A stretch of 64,000 nt of DNA from Acidovorax sp. YS12 (GTDB taxonomy: Bacteria > Pseudomonadota > Gammaproteobacteria > Burkholderiales > Burkholderiaceae_C): positions 1,054,001 to 1,118,000 of the forward strand of contig CP053915.1 of assembly GCA_021496925.1 (NCBI GenBank), given 5' to 3'. Shown here one piece after another: positions 8,160 to 16,602 of the stretch; position 1 is the first letter of the stretch, and each line of letters opens with the position of its first letter. Both the position numbers and the translations under genes were made by a program. The notes beneath the pieces are model-generated. The model made no database searches. It was not told where the DNA came from and saw nothing but the letters and a program-made list of their open reading frames with translations.

Positions 8160-11100
8160 TCAGTGGAAGTCGCGGCTGCCCTCCAACGCCTGGGCCAGGC
8201 GGCCCAGCAGCGGGGTGGCGTCCTTGCAGCGCTGCAGCACCAGGTGGCGCACGGCGGCCGGCGCGCCGGGGGCGCCAGTGCTCTGCCACACGCCCTCCAC
8301 GGCCAGCAGGCGCGCGCGCAGCAGCGCCGGGCGCCAGCGCTCGATCAGCGCCGGCCAGACGATGACGTTGACCGGCCCGGTTTCGTCCTCCAGGGTGACG
8401 AACATGGTGCCCTTGGCCGAGCCGGGGCGCTGGCGCACGGTGACGATGCCGCAGGCGCGCACGCGCCGCCCGTGCGGCACGCTGCGCAGTTGCAGCGCGG
8501 TGGCCAGCCCCAGGCGCTGCAGCCGCTCGCGCAGCAGCGCCAGCGGGTGGCGGCGCAGCGTGAGGCCGGTGGCGGCGTAGTCGAAGACGATCTCCTCCCC
8601 CTCGGGCGCGGCGGGCAGCGCCAGCGCGGCCTCGTGCACCGGCGCGCCCTGCAGCAGCGGCGGCGCGCGCGGGCCCGCGGCGGTCTGGCCGGCGGCGTCC
8701 CACATCTGCTGGCGCCGGTGCCCCGAGAGCGCGTGCAGCGCATCGGCCGCCGCCAGGGCCTGCAGGTCGGGGCGGCCCAGGCGCGCGCGCAGGGCCAGGT
8801 CTTCGGTGCTGGCGAAGGGCCGGGCCTGGCGCGCCTGCACCAGGCGCGCTGCGGCCTCGGCGCCCAGGCCGGCCACCAGGCGCAGGCCCAGCCGCACGGC
8901 GGGCTGCGGCGCCTGCACGCCGGGCACGGGGGCCAGGGGTTCCTCCAGCGTGCAGTCCACGGCGCTGTGCGCCACGTCCACGGGCAGCACGCGCACGCCG
9001 TGGCGGCGCGCGTCCTGCACCAGTTGCGCGGGGGCGTAGAAGCCCATGGGCTGCGCATTCAGCAGCGCGGCCAGGAAGCACGCGGGCTCGTGCCGCTTGA
9101 GCCAGCTGCTGGCGTAGGCCAGCAGCGCGAAGCTGTGGGCATGGCTTTCGGGAAAGCCGTATTCGCCAAAGCCCAGGATTTGCTGGAACAGCCGGTCGGC
9201 GAACGCCTGCGGGTAGCCGTGGGCGCGCAGGCCCTGCTTGAGCTTGTCCTCGAAACGGTGCACGCCGCCCTTGCGCTTCCAGGCGGCCATGGAGCGGCGC
9301 AGGTCGTCGGCCTCGCCGGGAGTGAAGCCCGCGCCGTCAATGGCGATCTGCATCACCTGCTCCTGGAAGATGGGCACGCCCAGCGTGCGTTCCAGCGCAT
9401 TCGCCAGTTGCGGGTATTCGAGCGGGAACGGCCCCGGGTGGCCCGCACGCGCCAGGCGGCGCTGGCGCGCGCGCGCGTGCAGGTAGGGGTGCACCATGCC
9501 GCCCTGGATGGGCCCGGGCCGCACGATGGCCACCTGCACCACCAGGTCGTAGAAGGTGCGCGGCGCCAGGCGCGGCAGCATGCTCATCTGCGCGCGGCTT
9601 TCGATCTGGAACACGCCCACGGTGTCGGCCGCGCACACCATGCGGTAGGTGGCGGGGTCTTCGCCCGGAATGTCGGCCAGGCCCCAGCGCTCGCCGCGCA
9701 GGGCGGCGCGCGCGTCCAGGCAGCGGCGCAGCGCGCTGAGCATGCCCAGGGCCAGCACGTCCACCTTGAGCAGGCCCATTTCGTCGAGGTCGTCCTTGTC
9801 CCACTGGATGATGGAGCGCCCCGGCATGGCCGTGGGCTCCACCGGCACAAGGCGCGTGAGCTTGCCCTCGGTGAGCACGAAGCCGCCCACGTGCTGGCCG
9901 AGCTGGCGCGGAAAGCCGCGCAACTGGCGCGCCAGCTCCAGCCACAGCGCGGCGGTGTGCGCGCCCAGGGGCTCGCCCAGGCGCGCGGCCAGGGCCTGCA
10001 GGTGCTCGGGGGCAAGCACGTCGTCGAACCAGTGGTGCTCCTTGGCGAAGGCATCGACCAGCGCCGCGCCCACGCCCAGGGCCTTGCCCACGTCGCGCAG
10101 GGCGCTGCGCGTGCGGTAGGTGGTGACCACGGCGGCCAGCGCGGCGCGCTCGCGCCCGTACTTGGCGTAGATGTACTGGATGACGGTGTCGCGCCGGTCG
10201 TGCTCGAAGTCCACGTCGATGTCGGGCGGCTCGCGGCGCTCGCGGCTGATGAAGCGCTCGAACAGCAGCCGCGAATGCGCCGGGTCGATGGCGGTGATGC
10301 CCAGCACGTAGCACACGGCCGAGTTGGCCGCCGAGCCGCGCCCCTGGCACAAGATGCCCTGGCTGCGCGCGTAGCGCACGATGTCGTGCACGGTGAGGAA
10401 GTACATCTCGTAGCCGCATTCGGCGATGAGCGCCAGCTCCTTGGCGATCTGCGCTGCCACGCCATCGGGCACGCCTTGCGGGTAGCGCGCGCGGGCGCCC
10501 TCCCAGGTGAGCCAGGCCAGCGTCTGGCCCGCCGTCATGCCGGGCAGCACCGTCTCCAGCGGGTAGCGGTACTGGATCGACTCCAGGCCGAAGGCGCAGC
10601 GCCGCGCCACGGCGAGCGTTGCCGCCAGCAGCGCCGGCGGGTACAGGCCGGCGAGCTGGCTGCGCGGGCGCAGGCGCTTTTCCGCATGGGGCTGCAGGGC
10701 CAGGCCGCACTGCGCCACGCCGCGGCCCAGGCGCACCGCGGTGATCACGTCCTGCAGCGGCTTGGCCGCGCGCGAATGCATGTGCACCTCGCCCGTGGCC
10801 ACCAGCGGCAGGCCCAGGCGCGCGCCGGCCTGCGCCAGCGTGTGCAGCCACAGGGCGTCGTCGCAGGCCATGTGCAAGGCCACGGCGAGCCAGCAGTGTT
10901 CAGGGTCGAAATGGGCTCCAGCGCTTTCCAGGAAAGCGCTGACAGCTATCGAATCGGAAGCATCGGCGAACGCCTCGCGGCGCGGCGCCAGCAGCACCTC
11001 GCAGCCCCGCAGCAGCGCCCAGGGCGACTGCGCATCCACCACGTAGCCGCCCTTGGGCGCGCGCGCCCGCGCGGCGGTGATGAATTCGCACAGCCCGCCC

Positions 11101-11360
11101 CAGCCCTGCGCGTCGCGCGGCAGGGCCACCACGCACACGGGGCCCCAGCGGAATTCGCTGCCCGGGATGAACGCCAGCCCCAGGCGCCGCGCCTCGGCAT
11201 GGGCGCGCACCACGCCGGCCACCGAGCATTCGTCGGTCAGCGCCAGGGCGGCGTAGCCCAGCGCGTGCGCGCGCCGCACCAGCTCGGCCGGGTGCGAGGC
11301 GCCGCGCTGGAAGCTGAAGTTGCTCAGCGCGTGCAGCTCGGCGTAGCCGGGCAGCGTCAT
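8160..11360 (-). CDS. dnaE2: error-prone DNA polymerase DnaE2 (ImuC)
   Basis: This 1066-residue alpha-type polymerase of the DnaE2/ImuC class catalyses SOS-induced translesion synthesis together with ImuA and ImuB. The N-terminal PHP domain opens YAELHALSNFSFQRGASHP. The catalytic motif PDIDVDF lies near residue 380. Finger and thumb blocks (QEQVMQIAIDGAGFTPGEAD, FGFGEYGFPESHAHSFALL) and a C-terminal OB fold (ACGIVTVRQRPGSAKGTMFVTLEDETG) follow. The ATG at 11360 overlaps the imuB stop (ATGA). An open frame continues far upstream in the same phase, but the PHP start and the overlap fix this start. An in-frame palindromic repeat lies at 10920-10950, adding an extra segment in the N-terminal third. 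Confidence 0.95.
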   Translation of the reverse strand: MTLPGYAELHALSNFSFQRGASHPAELVRRAHALGYAALALTDECSVAGVVRAHAEARRLGLAFIPGSEFRWGPVCVVALPRDAQGWGGLCEFITAARARAPKGGYVVDAQSPWALLRGCEVLLAPRREAFADASDSIAVSAFLESAGAHFDPEHCWLAVALHMACDDALWLHTLAQAGARLGLPLVATGEVHMHSRAAKPLQDVITAVRLGRGVAQCGLALQPHAEKRLRPRSQLAGLYPPALLAATLAVARRCAFGLESIQYRYPLETVLPGMTAGQTLAWLTWEGARARYPQGVPDGVAAQIAKELALIAECGYEMYFLTVHDIVRYARSQGILCQGRGSAANSAVCYVLGITAIDPAHSRLLFERFISRERREPPDIDVDFEHDRRDTVIQYIYAKYGRERAALAAVVTTYRTRSALRDVGKALGVGAALVDAFAKEHHWFDDVLAPEHLQALAARLGEPLGAHTAALWLELARQLRGFPRQLGQHVGGFVLTEGKLTRLVPVEPTAMPGRSIIQWDKDDLDEMGLLKVDVLALGMLSALRRCLDARAALRGERWGLADIPGEDPATYRMVCAADTVGVFQIESRAQMSMLPRLAPRTFYDLVVQVAIVRPGPIQGGMVHPYLHARARQRRLARAGHPGPFPLEYPQLANALERTLGVPIFQEQVMQIAIDGAGFTPGEADDLRRSMAAWKRKGGVHRFEDKLKQGLRAHGYPQAFADRLFQQILGFGEYGFPESHAHSFALLAYASSWLKRHEPACFLAALLNAQPMGFYAPAQLVQDARRHGVRVLPVDVAHSAVDCTLEEPLAPVPGVQAPQPAVRLGLRLVAGLGAEAAARLVQARQARPFASTEDLALRARLGRPDLQALAAADALHALSGHRRQQMWDAAGQTAAGPRAPPLLQGAPVHEAALALPAAPEGEEIVFDYAATGLTLRRHPLALLRERLQRLGLATALQLRSVPHGRRVRACGIVTVRQRPGSAKGTMFVTLEDETGPVNVIVWPALIERWRPALLRARLLAVEGVWQSTGAPGAPAAVRHLVLQRCKDATPLLGRLAQALEGSRDFH
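10920..10950 (-). repeat. dispersed palindromic element inside dnaE2, copy B
   Basis: Perfect palindrome: AGCGCTTTCC, one base, GGAAAGCGCT (10920-10940), followed by GACAGCTATC. It matches the layout of copy A at 3684. It is read in frame as IAVSAFLESAG between the blocks EAFADAS and HCWLAVALH of DnaE2, so it inserts a short peptide without breaking the gene. Confidence 0.75.
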
Positions 11361-12694
11361 CCGTACACCCCGTGCAGGAACCAGCCGCCCGTGCCCCGGT
11401 CGCGGAACACCCACACCCAGCCCGCCGCCGCGCTGTGCGCGACGAAGTAGTCGCGCCGCACCAGGCCCGGCGCCGCGCTGCCTGCCGCGTCCTGCGCGGC
11501 CTCCGGGGCGGCCTCCCACCAGCCGGCCTCCACGCGCTGCGGGCCCGCCAGCAGGCGCAGCGGCTGGCCGTGCAGGCACGGGCGGCTGCCGCGCAGCGCC
11601 AGCGGCCGGGGCGGACGCACCAGCCACGGCGGCAGCAGCCCCCCGTACGGCCCCGGCGGCTCCGGCGCGGCCCCGGGCGGCGGCTGCACGGCCGGGTGCC
11701 AGCGCTGCATGCACTCGGGCCGGTGGTCGGCATGCAGCCGGGGCATCTGCACGGCCTGCGGCCCCAGGCGCGCCGAGAGGCGCTCCACCAGCTCCTGCCA
11801 GGGCACGCCCGGCGCCTCGTGCGGATCCGCCGGCAGCAGGCCATGGCTGGCCTCGGGCATGGGCGCGGTCTGCAGGCTGCGCAGCGCCAGGCGGCTGGCG
11901 GGGGCGGCCAGACGCTGGCGGCCCAGGCGCTCGGCCAGCAGGCGGCGCAGGTGCGCCATGTCCTGCTGGGGCGCGGCGGTGCGCAGCGCCAGCGCCTGCC
12001 AGGGGGGCAGCGCCACGCCATCGTGGCGGCGCAGGTCGTGGCGCCAGGCCAGCTCCAGCGCCAGCACGCCCTGGCGGCGCGCGCGCAGCCAGCCCTGCAG
12101 CGCCAGCAGCAGGCGCTCGGCCGTGTGCAGCAGTGCCGTGCTGGATTCGGCCAGCGCGGGCAGCTCCACCTCCAGCGCGAACTGCGCGGGCAGTTCGATC
12201 CACGCGGCCGCCTCGGGCGCATCGCCCCAGGCCTGGTCCAGCGCGGCAAGGCACGCGGCGCCGAAGCGCCGCGCCACCCCCGCGCGCGGCAAGGCGCGCA
12301 GCGCCCCCCAGGTGCGGCAGCCCAGGTGCTGCAGGGCCAGCGCATGCGGACGCAGCGCCGTCAGCGTGGCCAGGGGCAAATCGTGCGGCAGGCGCCGGGG
12401 CGGCGGCCCGCCCAGGCGGGCCAGGCGCAGCAGGGCCAGGGCCTGCAGGGCGGTGGGGCCCTCGGCCCAGTCCTGCGCCGCCTCCGGCCCGCTGCCGGAG
12501 GCCTGCGCGCGCAGCAGCGCGCGCAGGGCAGCACGGCCGCCCCACAGGCGCTCGGTGCCCTGGACCTCCAGCAGCAGGGCCTCGTCCAGCAGCGCCACGC
12601 GCGGCGTGAAGCGCAGGGCCCACCAGCCCTGCGCGGCCGCCGGCACGCCCGGCGGCGGGGGCTCAGGGGGCAGGCGCCAGGCGTGCCAGTACAT
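11357..12694 (-). CDS. imuB: ImuB, catalytically inactive Y-family polymerase homologue
   Basis: This 445-residue member of the ImuB group of Y-family-like proteins acts as the adaptor linking DnaE2 to the beta clamp during SOS mutagenesis; family members lack polymerase activity. The recognisable block WWALRFTPRVALLDEALLLE lies near residues 24-43, followed by EVQGTERLWGG and the HhH-like LQHLGCRTWGALRALPRAGVARRFG. The N-terminus is short for the family. The start at 12694 overlaps the 3' end of imuA by 32 bases, and the stop overlaps the dnaE2 start. The order imuA-imuB-dnaE2 and the LexA box upstream support the call. Confidence 0.88.
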   Translation of the reverse strand: MYWHAWRLPPEPPPPGVPAAAQGWWALRFTPRVALLDEALLLEVQGTERLWGGRAALRALLRAQASGSGPEAAQDWAEGPTALQALALLRLARLGGPPPRRLPHDLPLATLTALRPHALALQHLGCRTWGALRALPRAGVARRFGAACLAALDQAWGDAPEAAAWIELPAQFALEVELPALAESSTALLHTAERLLLALQGWLRARRQGVLALELAWRHDLRRHDGVALPPWQALALRTAAPQQDMAHLRRLLAERLGRQRLAAPASRLALRSLQTAPMPEASHGLLPADPHEAPGVPWQELVERLSARLGPQAVQMPRLHADHRPECMQRWHPAVQPPPGAAPEPPGPYGGLLPPWLVRPPRPLALRGSRPCLHGQPLRLLAGPQRVEAGWWEAAPEAAQDAAGSAAPGLVRRDYFVAHSAAAGWVWVFRDRGTGGWFLHGVYG

Positions 12695-13409
12695 GGCGCA
12701 CGTCCTCGGTGGCGCGGGCCTCGGCCTGCATGCGCCCGTGCCGCCGCGCCTGGGCCTGCAGCGCGGCGGCCAGGGCCGGGCTGCGCGCCGGCAGCAGCAG
12801 CGGTGCGTCCAGCGGCGGCCCACGGCGCTTGAGCACCTGCACCTGCAACTGCTCGCCCTGGTGCCGCAGCGCCAGGCGCAGCGGCGCGGGCGAGGCCTGG
12901 GGCGCCTGCGCGGCCGGCCGGCAGACCCACAGCAGCACCTGGCGCTGGGCGGCGGCCAACTGCAGGCGGCGCAGGCCCGCCGCCCGTGCCTGGGGCAGCC
13001 AGGCCAATACGGCGCATACGTCGCGGCAGCGCAGGGCCTGCTCGCAGGCCCAGGCCGCCGCGCTGTCCGCAGAATCATGCGCTGGCGGCTGGATGCGGCA
13101 CAGCCGCTGCACCGCCACGCCGGCATCGTGCAAGGCGGCGGCGAAGGGCTCCTGCGGCGGCGCCACCAGCACGGCCCGGCCGGTGCCGTCCTGGAGCGCG
13201 CAGGCCAGCGCGGGCAGCAGCAGCGTCCATTCGCAGGCGGCATGGGGCGGCAGCAGCAGCTCGCTCAGGGCGCCGCAGGGCCAGCCGCCGCCGGGCAGTT
13301 CGGCGTCGAGCGCCGCATGCCCGGTGGGCTGCACGCGCTGCTGCGCCGCGGCCCAGGCGCGGCCATGCCAGACGCCGGGCGGCAGGGGAAAAGCTGGTGA
13401 ATGCGCCAT
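12663..13409 (-). CDS. imuA: ImuA, RecA-like SOS mutagenesis protein
   Basis: This 248-residue first gene of the imuA-imuB-dnaE2 operon has the ImuA pattern: a short N-terminus (VWHGRAWAA), then GHAALDAELPGGGWPCGALSELL, a degenerate RecA-like core without a full Walker A. The protein helps the mutasome work with ImuB and DnaE2. ATG 13409 lies 27 bases from a consensus LexA site, so the operon should be induced by DNA damage. Confidence 0.9.
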   Translation of the reverse strand: MAHSPAFPLPPGVWHGRAWAAAQQRVQPTGHAALDAELPGGGWPCGALSELLLPPHAACEWTLLLPALACALQDGTGRAVLVAPPQEPFAAALHDAGVAVQRLCRIQPPAHDSADSAAAWACEQALRCRDVCAVLAWLPQARAAGLRRLQLAAAQRQVLLWVCRPAAQAPQASPAPLRLALRHQGEQLQVQVLKRRGPPLDAPLLLPARSPALAAALQAQARRHGRMQAEARATEDVRHVLARLAPAP

Positions 13410-13435
13410 GGTGCAGCCTCGAAAAACCTTAGATA

Positions 13436-13451
13436 CTGTTTAAATATACAG
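13436..13451 (-). promoter_or_regulatory. LexA (SOS) box of imuA-imuB-dnaE2
   Basis: CTGT-N8-ACAG with an AT-rich centre (CTGTTTAAATATACAG), an exact match to the proteobacterial LexA consensus. It lies just upstream of the imuA start. Confidence 0.9.
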
Positions 13452-13658
13452 TATTCATACCGCCCATACAGCGCCCTGACAGCCCGTGGGCGGGGCCGCC
13501 CGGACCGGTGAATCAGCGCCCCACAGCGTAGCCTTGCATGCCGCGCGGGTTGGCGGCGGCGCGCAGCACCAGGCGGCCGGCATGGTCGCGCTCCAGGCTA
13601 CAGGCGGAGACCCGTGCGATTTCGGTGCGATTTTCAGGACACCACACCACCGGGCAAG

Positions 13659-13697
13659 AAAAAACCGCCACATCCTGGGGTCTCCAGAGTGTGGCGG
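13659..13697 (-). terminator. intrinsic terminator, minus strand
   Basis: CCGCCACA (13665-13672) pairs with TGTGGCGG (13690-13697), with an inner CTGG/CCAG step. Read on the minus strand the hairpin is followed by six T. It can end transcription of the toxin-antitoxin pair 170 bases upstream. Confidence 0.75.
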
Positions 13698-13706
13698 TGT
13701 CTTGAG

Positions 13707-13718
13707 TGGTGGAGCTGG
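13707..13718 (-). other. short match to the 3' end of tmRNA (ssrA), possible attachment-site remnant
   Basis: TGGTGGAGCTGG on the plus strand is the reverse complement of CCAGCTCCACCA, the acceptor end of tmRNA, a frequent integration target of islands. A longer match occurs at 15826. The two flank the toxin-antitoxin pair, the IS3 remnant and the truncated integrase. Confidence 0.4.
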
Positions 13719-13867
13719 GGAAAAAAGCAAAAACGCTTCGCCATTGCGCCAATTTCGACAAAATTCCCAACGTTTTCAATGACTTAGGTTGCCGTACAGA
13801 ACTCCACTACATTAGGAAACCCCCGAGGGGTATTGAACAGTGTGCCCCTTGGGGGGAGCGTTGCTCC

Positions 13868-14257
13868 CTACTGGGCTGGCTTTTTCGGGACGTTCTTTAC
13901 GGTCTCGGACAGAGTCTCCGCAGCCTCCCCCAAACGGGCCATGGCCGACTTGTACGCAAGGCTGTGCTCTCGCTTGTCCACCGCGAGAACCAAGACAACC
14001 AGTTGGCCGTCCTCAACTTGGTAAACCAGTCGGATACCCTGCTTGAGGAGCTTGACCTTGTAGCAGTTGGACAAGTCGCCATGAAGTGCGCCCCCTGGCA
14101 CATGCGGCTCGTTCAAGCGCTTGTCCAGCAACTTTTTCACCGTGGCGCGAACGCTTCCATCCAAGGCACGGTACTCGGCCAGAGCCTCGGGAAGGAACAT
14201 CAGCCGGTACTTGTGCTTGCGCTCCTTCGCTGCGGGCCTGGGCTTAGAGGTCGTCAA
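13868..14257 (-). CDS. RelE/ParE-type mRNA interferase toxin
   Basis: This toxin of about 129 residues has the RelE/ParE fold: YRLMFLPEALAEYRALD, then KKLLDKRLNEP, a central HGDLSNCYKVKLLKQGIRLVYQV and LVLAVDKREHSLAYKSA. Members cleave mRNA at the ribosome or poison gyrase; which applies here is not clear. The first beta strand (YRLMFL) needs residues ahead of the internal ATG at 14200, so the TTG at 14257 is preferred. It overlaps the antitoxin 3' end by 14 bases, a common coupling. A tail of about 20 residues (AETLSETVKNVPKKPAQ) follows the domain. Confidence 0.85.
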   Translation of the reverse strand: MTTSKPRPAAKERKHKYRLMFLPEALAEYRALDGSVRATVKKLLDKRLNEPHVPGGALHGDLSNCYKVKLLKQGIRLVYQVEDGQLVVLVLAVDKREHSLAYKSAMARLGEAAETLSETVKNVPKKPAQ

Positions 14258-14495
14258 AATCGACCTCGATGGCCTCACTTTTACGAGCAAGCCGCGCGCG
14301 CACCTTGTGCACCAAGTCGCGGTCTGCCAGTTCATCGAGCAGCGCCTCGAACAGCGCGGGCTCCAGCATGTAGAACGCGGCCTTGTTGTGGTTGAGAACA
14401 GCCACGGGGCGTTTGTTCGCCTCGCGCAGAACTGCCGCCGGGTTCTTCTTGAACTCCGACATGCTCACGGCTACATCGGCAAAAATAGCTTCCAT
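14244..14495 (-). CDS. Phd/YefM-family antitoxin
   Basis: This 83-residue antitoxin has the Phd/YefM N-terminal DNA-binding fold (VAVSMSEFKKNPAAVLREANKRPVAVLNHNKAAFYML) and an acidic, helical C-terminus (KSEAIEVDFDDL) that would wrap the toxin. AAGGAG precedes ATG 14495. The promoter upstream holds a GGCTC ... GAGCC dyad, suggesting autoregulation. It is first in the pair, with the toxin overlapping. Confidence 0.9.
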   Translation of the reverse strand: MEAIFADVAVSMSEFKKNPAAVLREANKRPVAVLNHNKAAFYMLEPALFEALLDELADRDLVHKVRARLARKSEAIEVDFDDL

Positions 14496-14499
14496 TTCG

Positions 14500-14546
14500 G
14501 CTCCTTATTTTGAGCCAAATTTAGCTACGAATTGCGCTAACGTCAA
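14500..14546 (-). promoter_or_regulatory. promoter of the toxin-antitoxin pair
   Basis: On the minus strand: -35 TTGACG (14546-14541), 17-bp spacer, -10 TAAATT (14523-14518), then a GGCTC ... GAGCC inverted repeat (14500-14517) that covers the ribosome binding site. This is a near-ideal sigma-70 promoter with a candidate operator. Confidence 0.75.
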
Positions 14547-14592
14547 CCCGGCGATATGCGGACGCCGGTTCAATTTCGCGATTTTTCGAGAG

Positions 14593-15192
14593 TGACCTTG
14601 CCCCCGAAAGACGTATCCCTTGCTGAGTGTTTCAATGCAAGCGAGGAAGACGTAAATGACGAAGACGGCAAGAGCGCGCTACACGCTCGAATTCAAGCAA
14701 GAGGCAGTGCGGCTGGTTGAGGGCGGGCAGAGCATCGCGGGGGCAGCGCGCACCTTGGGCGTGGTCGAGCAGACCTTGTTCAACTGGGTCAAGGCGCAGC
14801 GCGAAGGCAAGCTCACCCGCACAAGCAGGCCGGGTTGATCTTCCACAGCGACCGGGGCAGCCAGTACGCCAGCCACGACTTCCAGGACGTGCTCAAGGCG
14901 TACGGCATCACCAGTTCGATGAGCCGCAAAGCCAGCTGCTGGGACAACGCCTGCAGCGAGACGCTGTTCGGGTCATTGAAGGTGGAGCGGCTGCACGGCC
15001 AGCGCTTCAAGACCAGGCGCGAGGCGAAGGACGAAACCATAGCCTGGCTGCTCTGGTACAACCGTGCTCGATTGCACTCGACGCTGGCCTGCGTCAGCCC
15101 GATGCAGTTCGAGCAGGACTGGCTTGCCAATCAACCACGGCAAGCCAACTCATGAGATCAGCTATGGGATACGGATTCCAGGGGCAAGGTCA
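14593..15192 (+). mobile_element. IS3-family remnant with large internal deletion
   Basis: Terminal repeats are intact: the left end starts TGACCTTGCCCC at 14593, the right end gives the same on the reverse strand from 15192, and both continue to a shared GTATCCC. Only 600 bp remain of a usual 1.2-1.5 kb element. The deletion joins orfA at about 14818 to the last part of orfB. The right end truncates an integrase gene. Confidence 0.85.
14656..15155 (+). pseudogene. IS3-family transposase remnants (orfA start and orfB end)
   Basis: 14656-14818 encodes the orfA helix-turn-helix (YTLEFKQEAVRLVEGGQSIA ... TLFNWVKAQREGKL). From about 14820 the sequence is the C-terminal third of an IS3 orfB integrase core (FHSDRGSQYAS, then a SRKASCWDNACSETLFGSLK block with the catalytic Glu, and YNRARLHSTLACVSP). 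The first catalytic Asp region is lost, so no active transposase can be made. Confidence 0.88.
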
Positions 15193-15732
15193 CTCGACTC
15201 GCAAACGGGATCGACGTGGAGCGGCTTTGGGTTGCGGGCTCTGCCCTGCGCCCGTTTCGTCGCCCGCTCCCGCGCCCGGCCTGGGGGCCGGGTTCGGCTC
15301 CTTGCCAGGGGTTGGAACTTGCGCGATTGGCGCGGGCTGTGCGGTGTTCCAGCGGCTATCGAGGTGCGCTAGCAAATCATCCATATCCCCGGCTGCAAGG
15401 GCTTTTGCATCCGTCGGCGTCAGGTCTGTGAGTTCGTAGCCGGTCTCGGTTCGTTTGACGCCGAAGCCCATGGGCTGGTCTGGTCGTTTGGGCATGTGCG
15501 CGCGTAAGCATTCGATGGCGTGGGTACGCCAATACGTCGCATTTTCCATCAGGTACTGCTCAAAGCAGACGCGCAAATGACGCGCCAGGGCACGCGCGGC
15601 CCTGGGGTCTTTGGTGCCGGTGGATAGTCTAAATTCCCGACTATCGCCGGGGGTCAATCGTTGTAGTGGAACGACAAACCGGGCGGAGCAAACGCCATGA
15701 TTGGAGCGGGAGAGGAACGCGGCGGTGCGCAT
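15190..15732 (-). pseudogene. tyrosine-recombinase integrase, N-terminal fragment
   Basis: From ATG 15732 the frame opens with a DUF6538-like N-terminus of phage-type integrases (SARFVVPLQRL, then REFRLSTGTKDPRAARALARHL), followed by a Pro/Ala-rich stretch. It ends at the IS3 border, where the stop codon is supplied by the IS end. The catalytic R-H-R-Y domain is absent, and its continuation is not present on the other side of the IS. It probably belonged to the element that used the neighbouring att-like site at 15826. Confidence 0.65.
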
Positions 15733-16176
15733 GTGGTACCCCGGAGTGGCACCCCAAAATGGCACCGGAGAGCGTTACACCGCTACCGCGTCGAAAAGTC
15801 ATTGAAAATCAACGACTTATAAAAATGGTGGAGCTGGCGGGATTCGAGAGTGTGACCCCTACCCGCTCGGAAAGATATGAATTTTTTCTTTTAAATCAAC
15901 CACTTGACTTGTTAGGTTCGATGACTCGCAAGTTTTACACCACGCGAGTGTCACCCCAAAGTGTGACCCCTAGTGTATCCCCTTACGGCGTGTTTCGCCC
16001 TCCTCTCATCGGCCAGAGCGAAGGTGCAGCAATCCAGCACGGTCATTGGTGCCTGCGGACACCGGTTCGATTGCCTGGGGCGTCAGGCTCAGCACCGCTT
16101 GCATATACGGGGATTTCATGTGCTTTCTGACCATGGTTACATCTGTGGTCGAAAGTAGTGCGAACGCAAAGGCTCT
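15733..16176. other. integrase-proximal region with repeated GTGNCACCCC-type motifs
   Basis: No gene is supported here. Short direct repeats surround the ssrA-like site: GAGTGGCACCCCAAA at 15744 and GAGTGTCACCCCAAA at 15946; AGTGTGACCCCTA at 15849 and again at 15960. Such spaced copies next to an integrase and core site could be integrase arm-type or excisionase sites. The remaining sequence to 16176 shows nothing recognised. Confidence 0.4.
15826..15847 (-). other. ssrA (tmRNA) 3'-end-like attachment site
   Basis: On the minus strand this reads TCGAATCCCGCC then AGCTCCACCA, the T-arm and acceptor end of a tmRNA gene. The rest of the tmRNA is missing, as expected for the distal att copy of an element integrated in ssrA. 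It lies 94 bases upstream of the truncated integrase gene. Confidence 0.5.
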
Positions 16177-16458
16177 CTACGGCTGAGCCTCTTTTCTGGT
16201 GCTTGCGGTCTGGTCATCAAGCGCCTTGAAGAACTCCGAGGGCTGCATGCCCAAAGCCTTGACGATCTTGTCGATGTTCACCAAGGCGAGATTGCGTTCA
16301 CCGCGCTCCACGCACCCCATGAAGGAACGGTCGATTCCACATCGGTCGGCAAAGGCTTCTTGGGAGAAACCTTGGGCTTTACGGGCCGCCCGTACAGCCC
16401 GCCCAAAAGCAAGCAGCACAGTGGGCCGCTCTTCAAGAGGGGGCGGTACTCGGGGCAT
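16177..16458 (-). CDS. XRE-family helix-turn-helix regulator
   Basis: This 93-residue protein contains a Cro/CI helix-turn-helix (FGRAVRAARKAQGFSQEAFADRCGIDRSFMGCVERGERN, residues about 17-55) with a conserved IDKIVKALGMQPSEFF end. The ATG at 16458 was preferred to an upstream TTG. It faces away from the lipoprotein gene at 16603 and could control it or act as an element regulator. Confidence 0.85.
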   Translation of the reverse strand: MPRVPPPLEERPTVLLAFGRAVRAARKAQGFSQEAFADRCGIDRSFMGCVERGERNLALVNIDKIVKALGMQPSEFFKALDDQTASTRKEAQP

Positions 16459-16602
16459 ACCTGATGGTCGATTGCCAAGGGCATAAACACCACGGAACAA
16501 GAATAGCCGGAACTAAAAAACACGGAACATAAGCACCTTTTTAAGCTACGATCGTTCTCCGATAGCGGCGCAGTGCCGCCATCCCACAGGAGGACATCAC
16601 CC

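Larger units (their letters stand above)
13452..13867. other. intergenic segment without a supported gene
   Basis: About 415 bases between imuA and the toxin gene. It contains an intrinsic terminator at 13659-13697 and an ssrA-like 12-mer at 13707-13718. Overlapping open frames on both strands resemble nothing recognised; the minus-strand frame ending at 13513 could be the tail of a lost gene. Confidence 0.5.

Noticed and set aside
8163..11450. Very long plus-strand frame opposite dnaE2
   Set aside because: High GC and lack of stops on the antisense strand explain it; its composition is low-complexity Gln/Ala/His and no family is recognisable.
8160..12623. A single 1487-codon minus-strand frame
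   Set aside because: It joins dnaE2 with out-of-frame imuB sequence. The PHP domain start and the ATGA overlap place the dnaE2 start at 11360.
13513..13779. Minus-strand frame between imuA and the toxin gene
   Set aside because: It contains a clear intrinsic terminator in its middle and has no recognised similarity.
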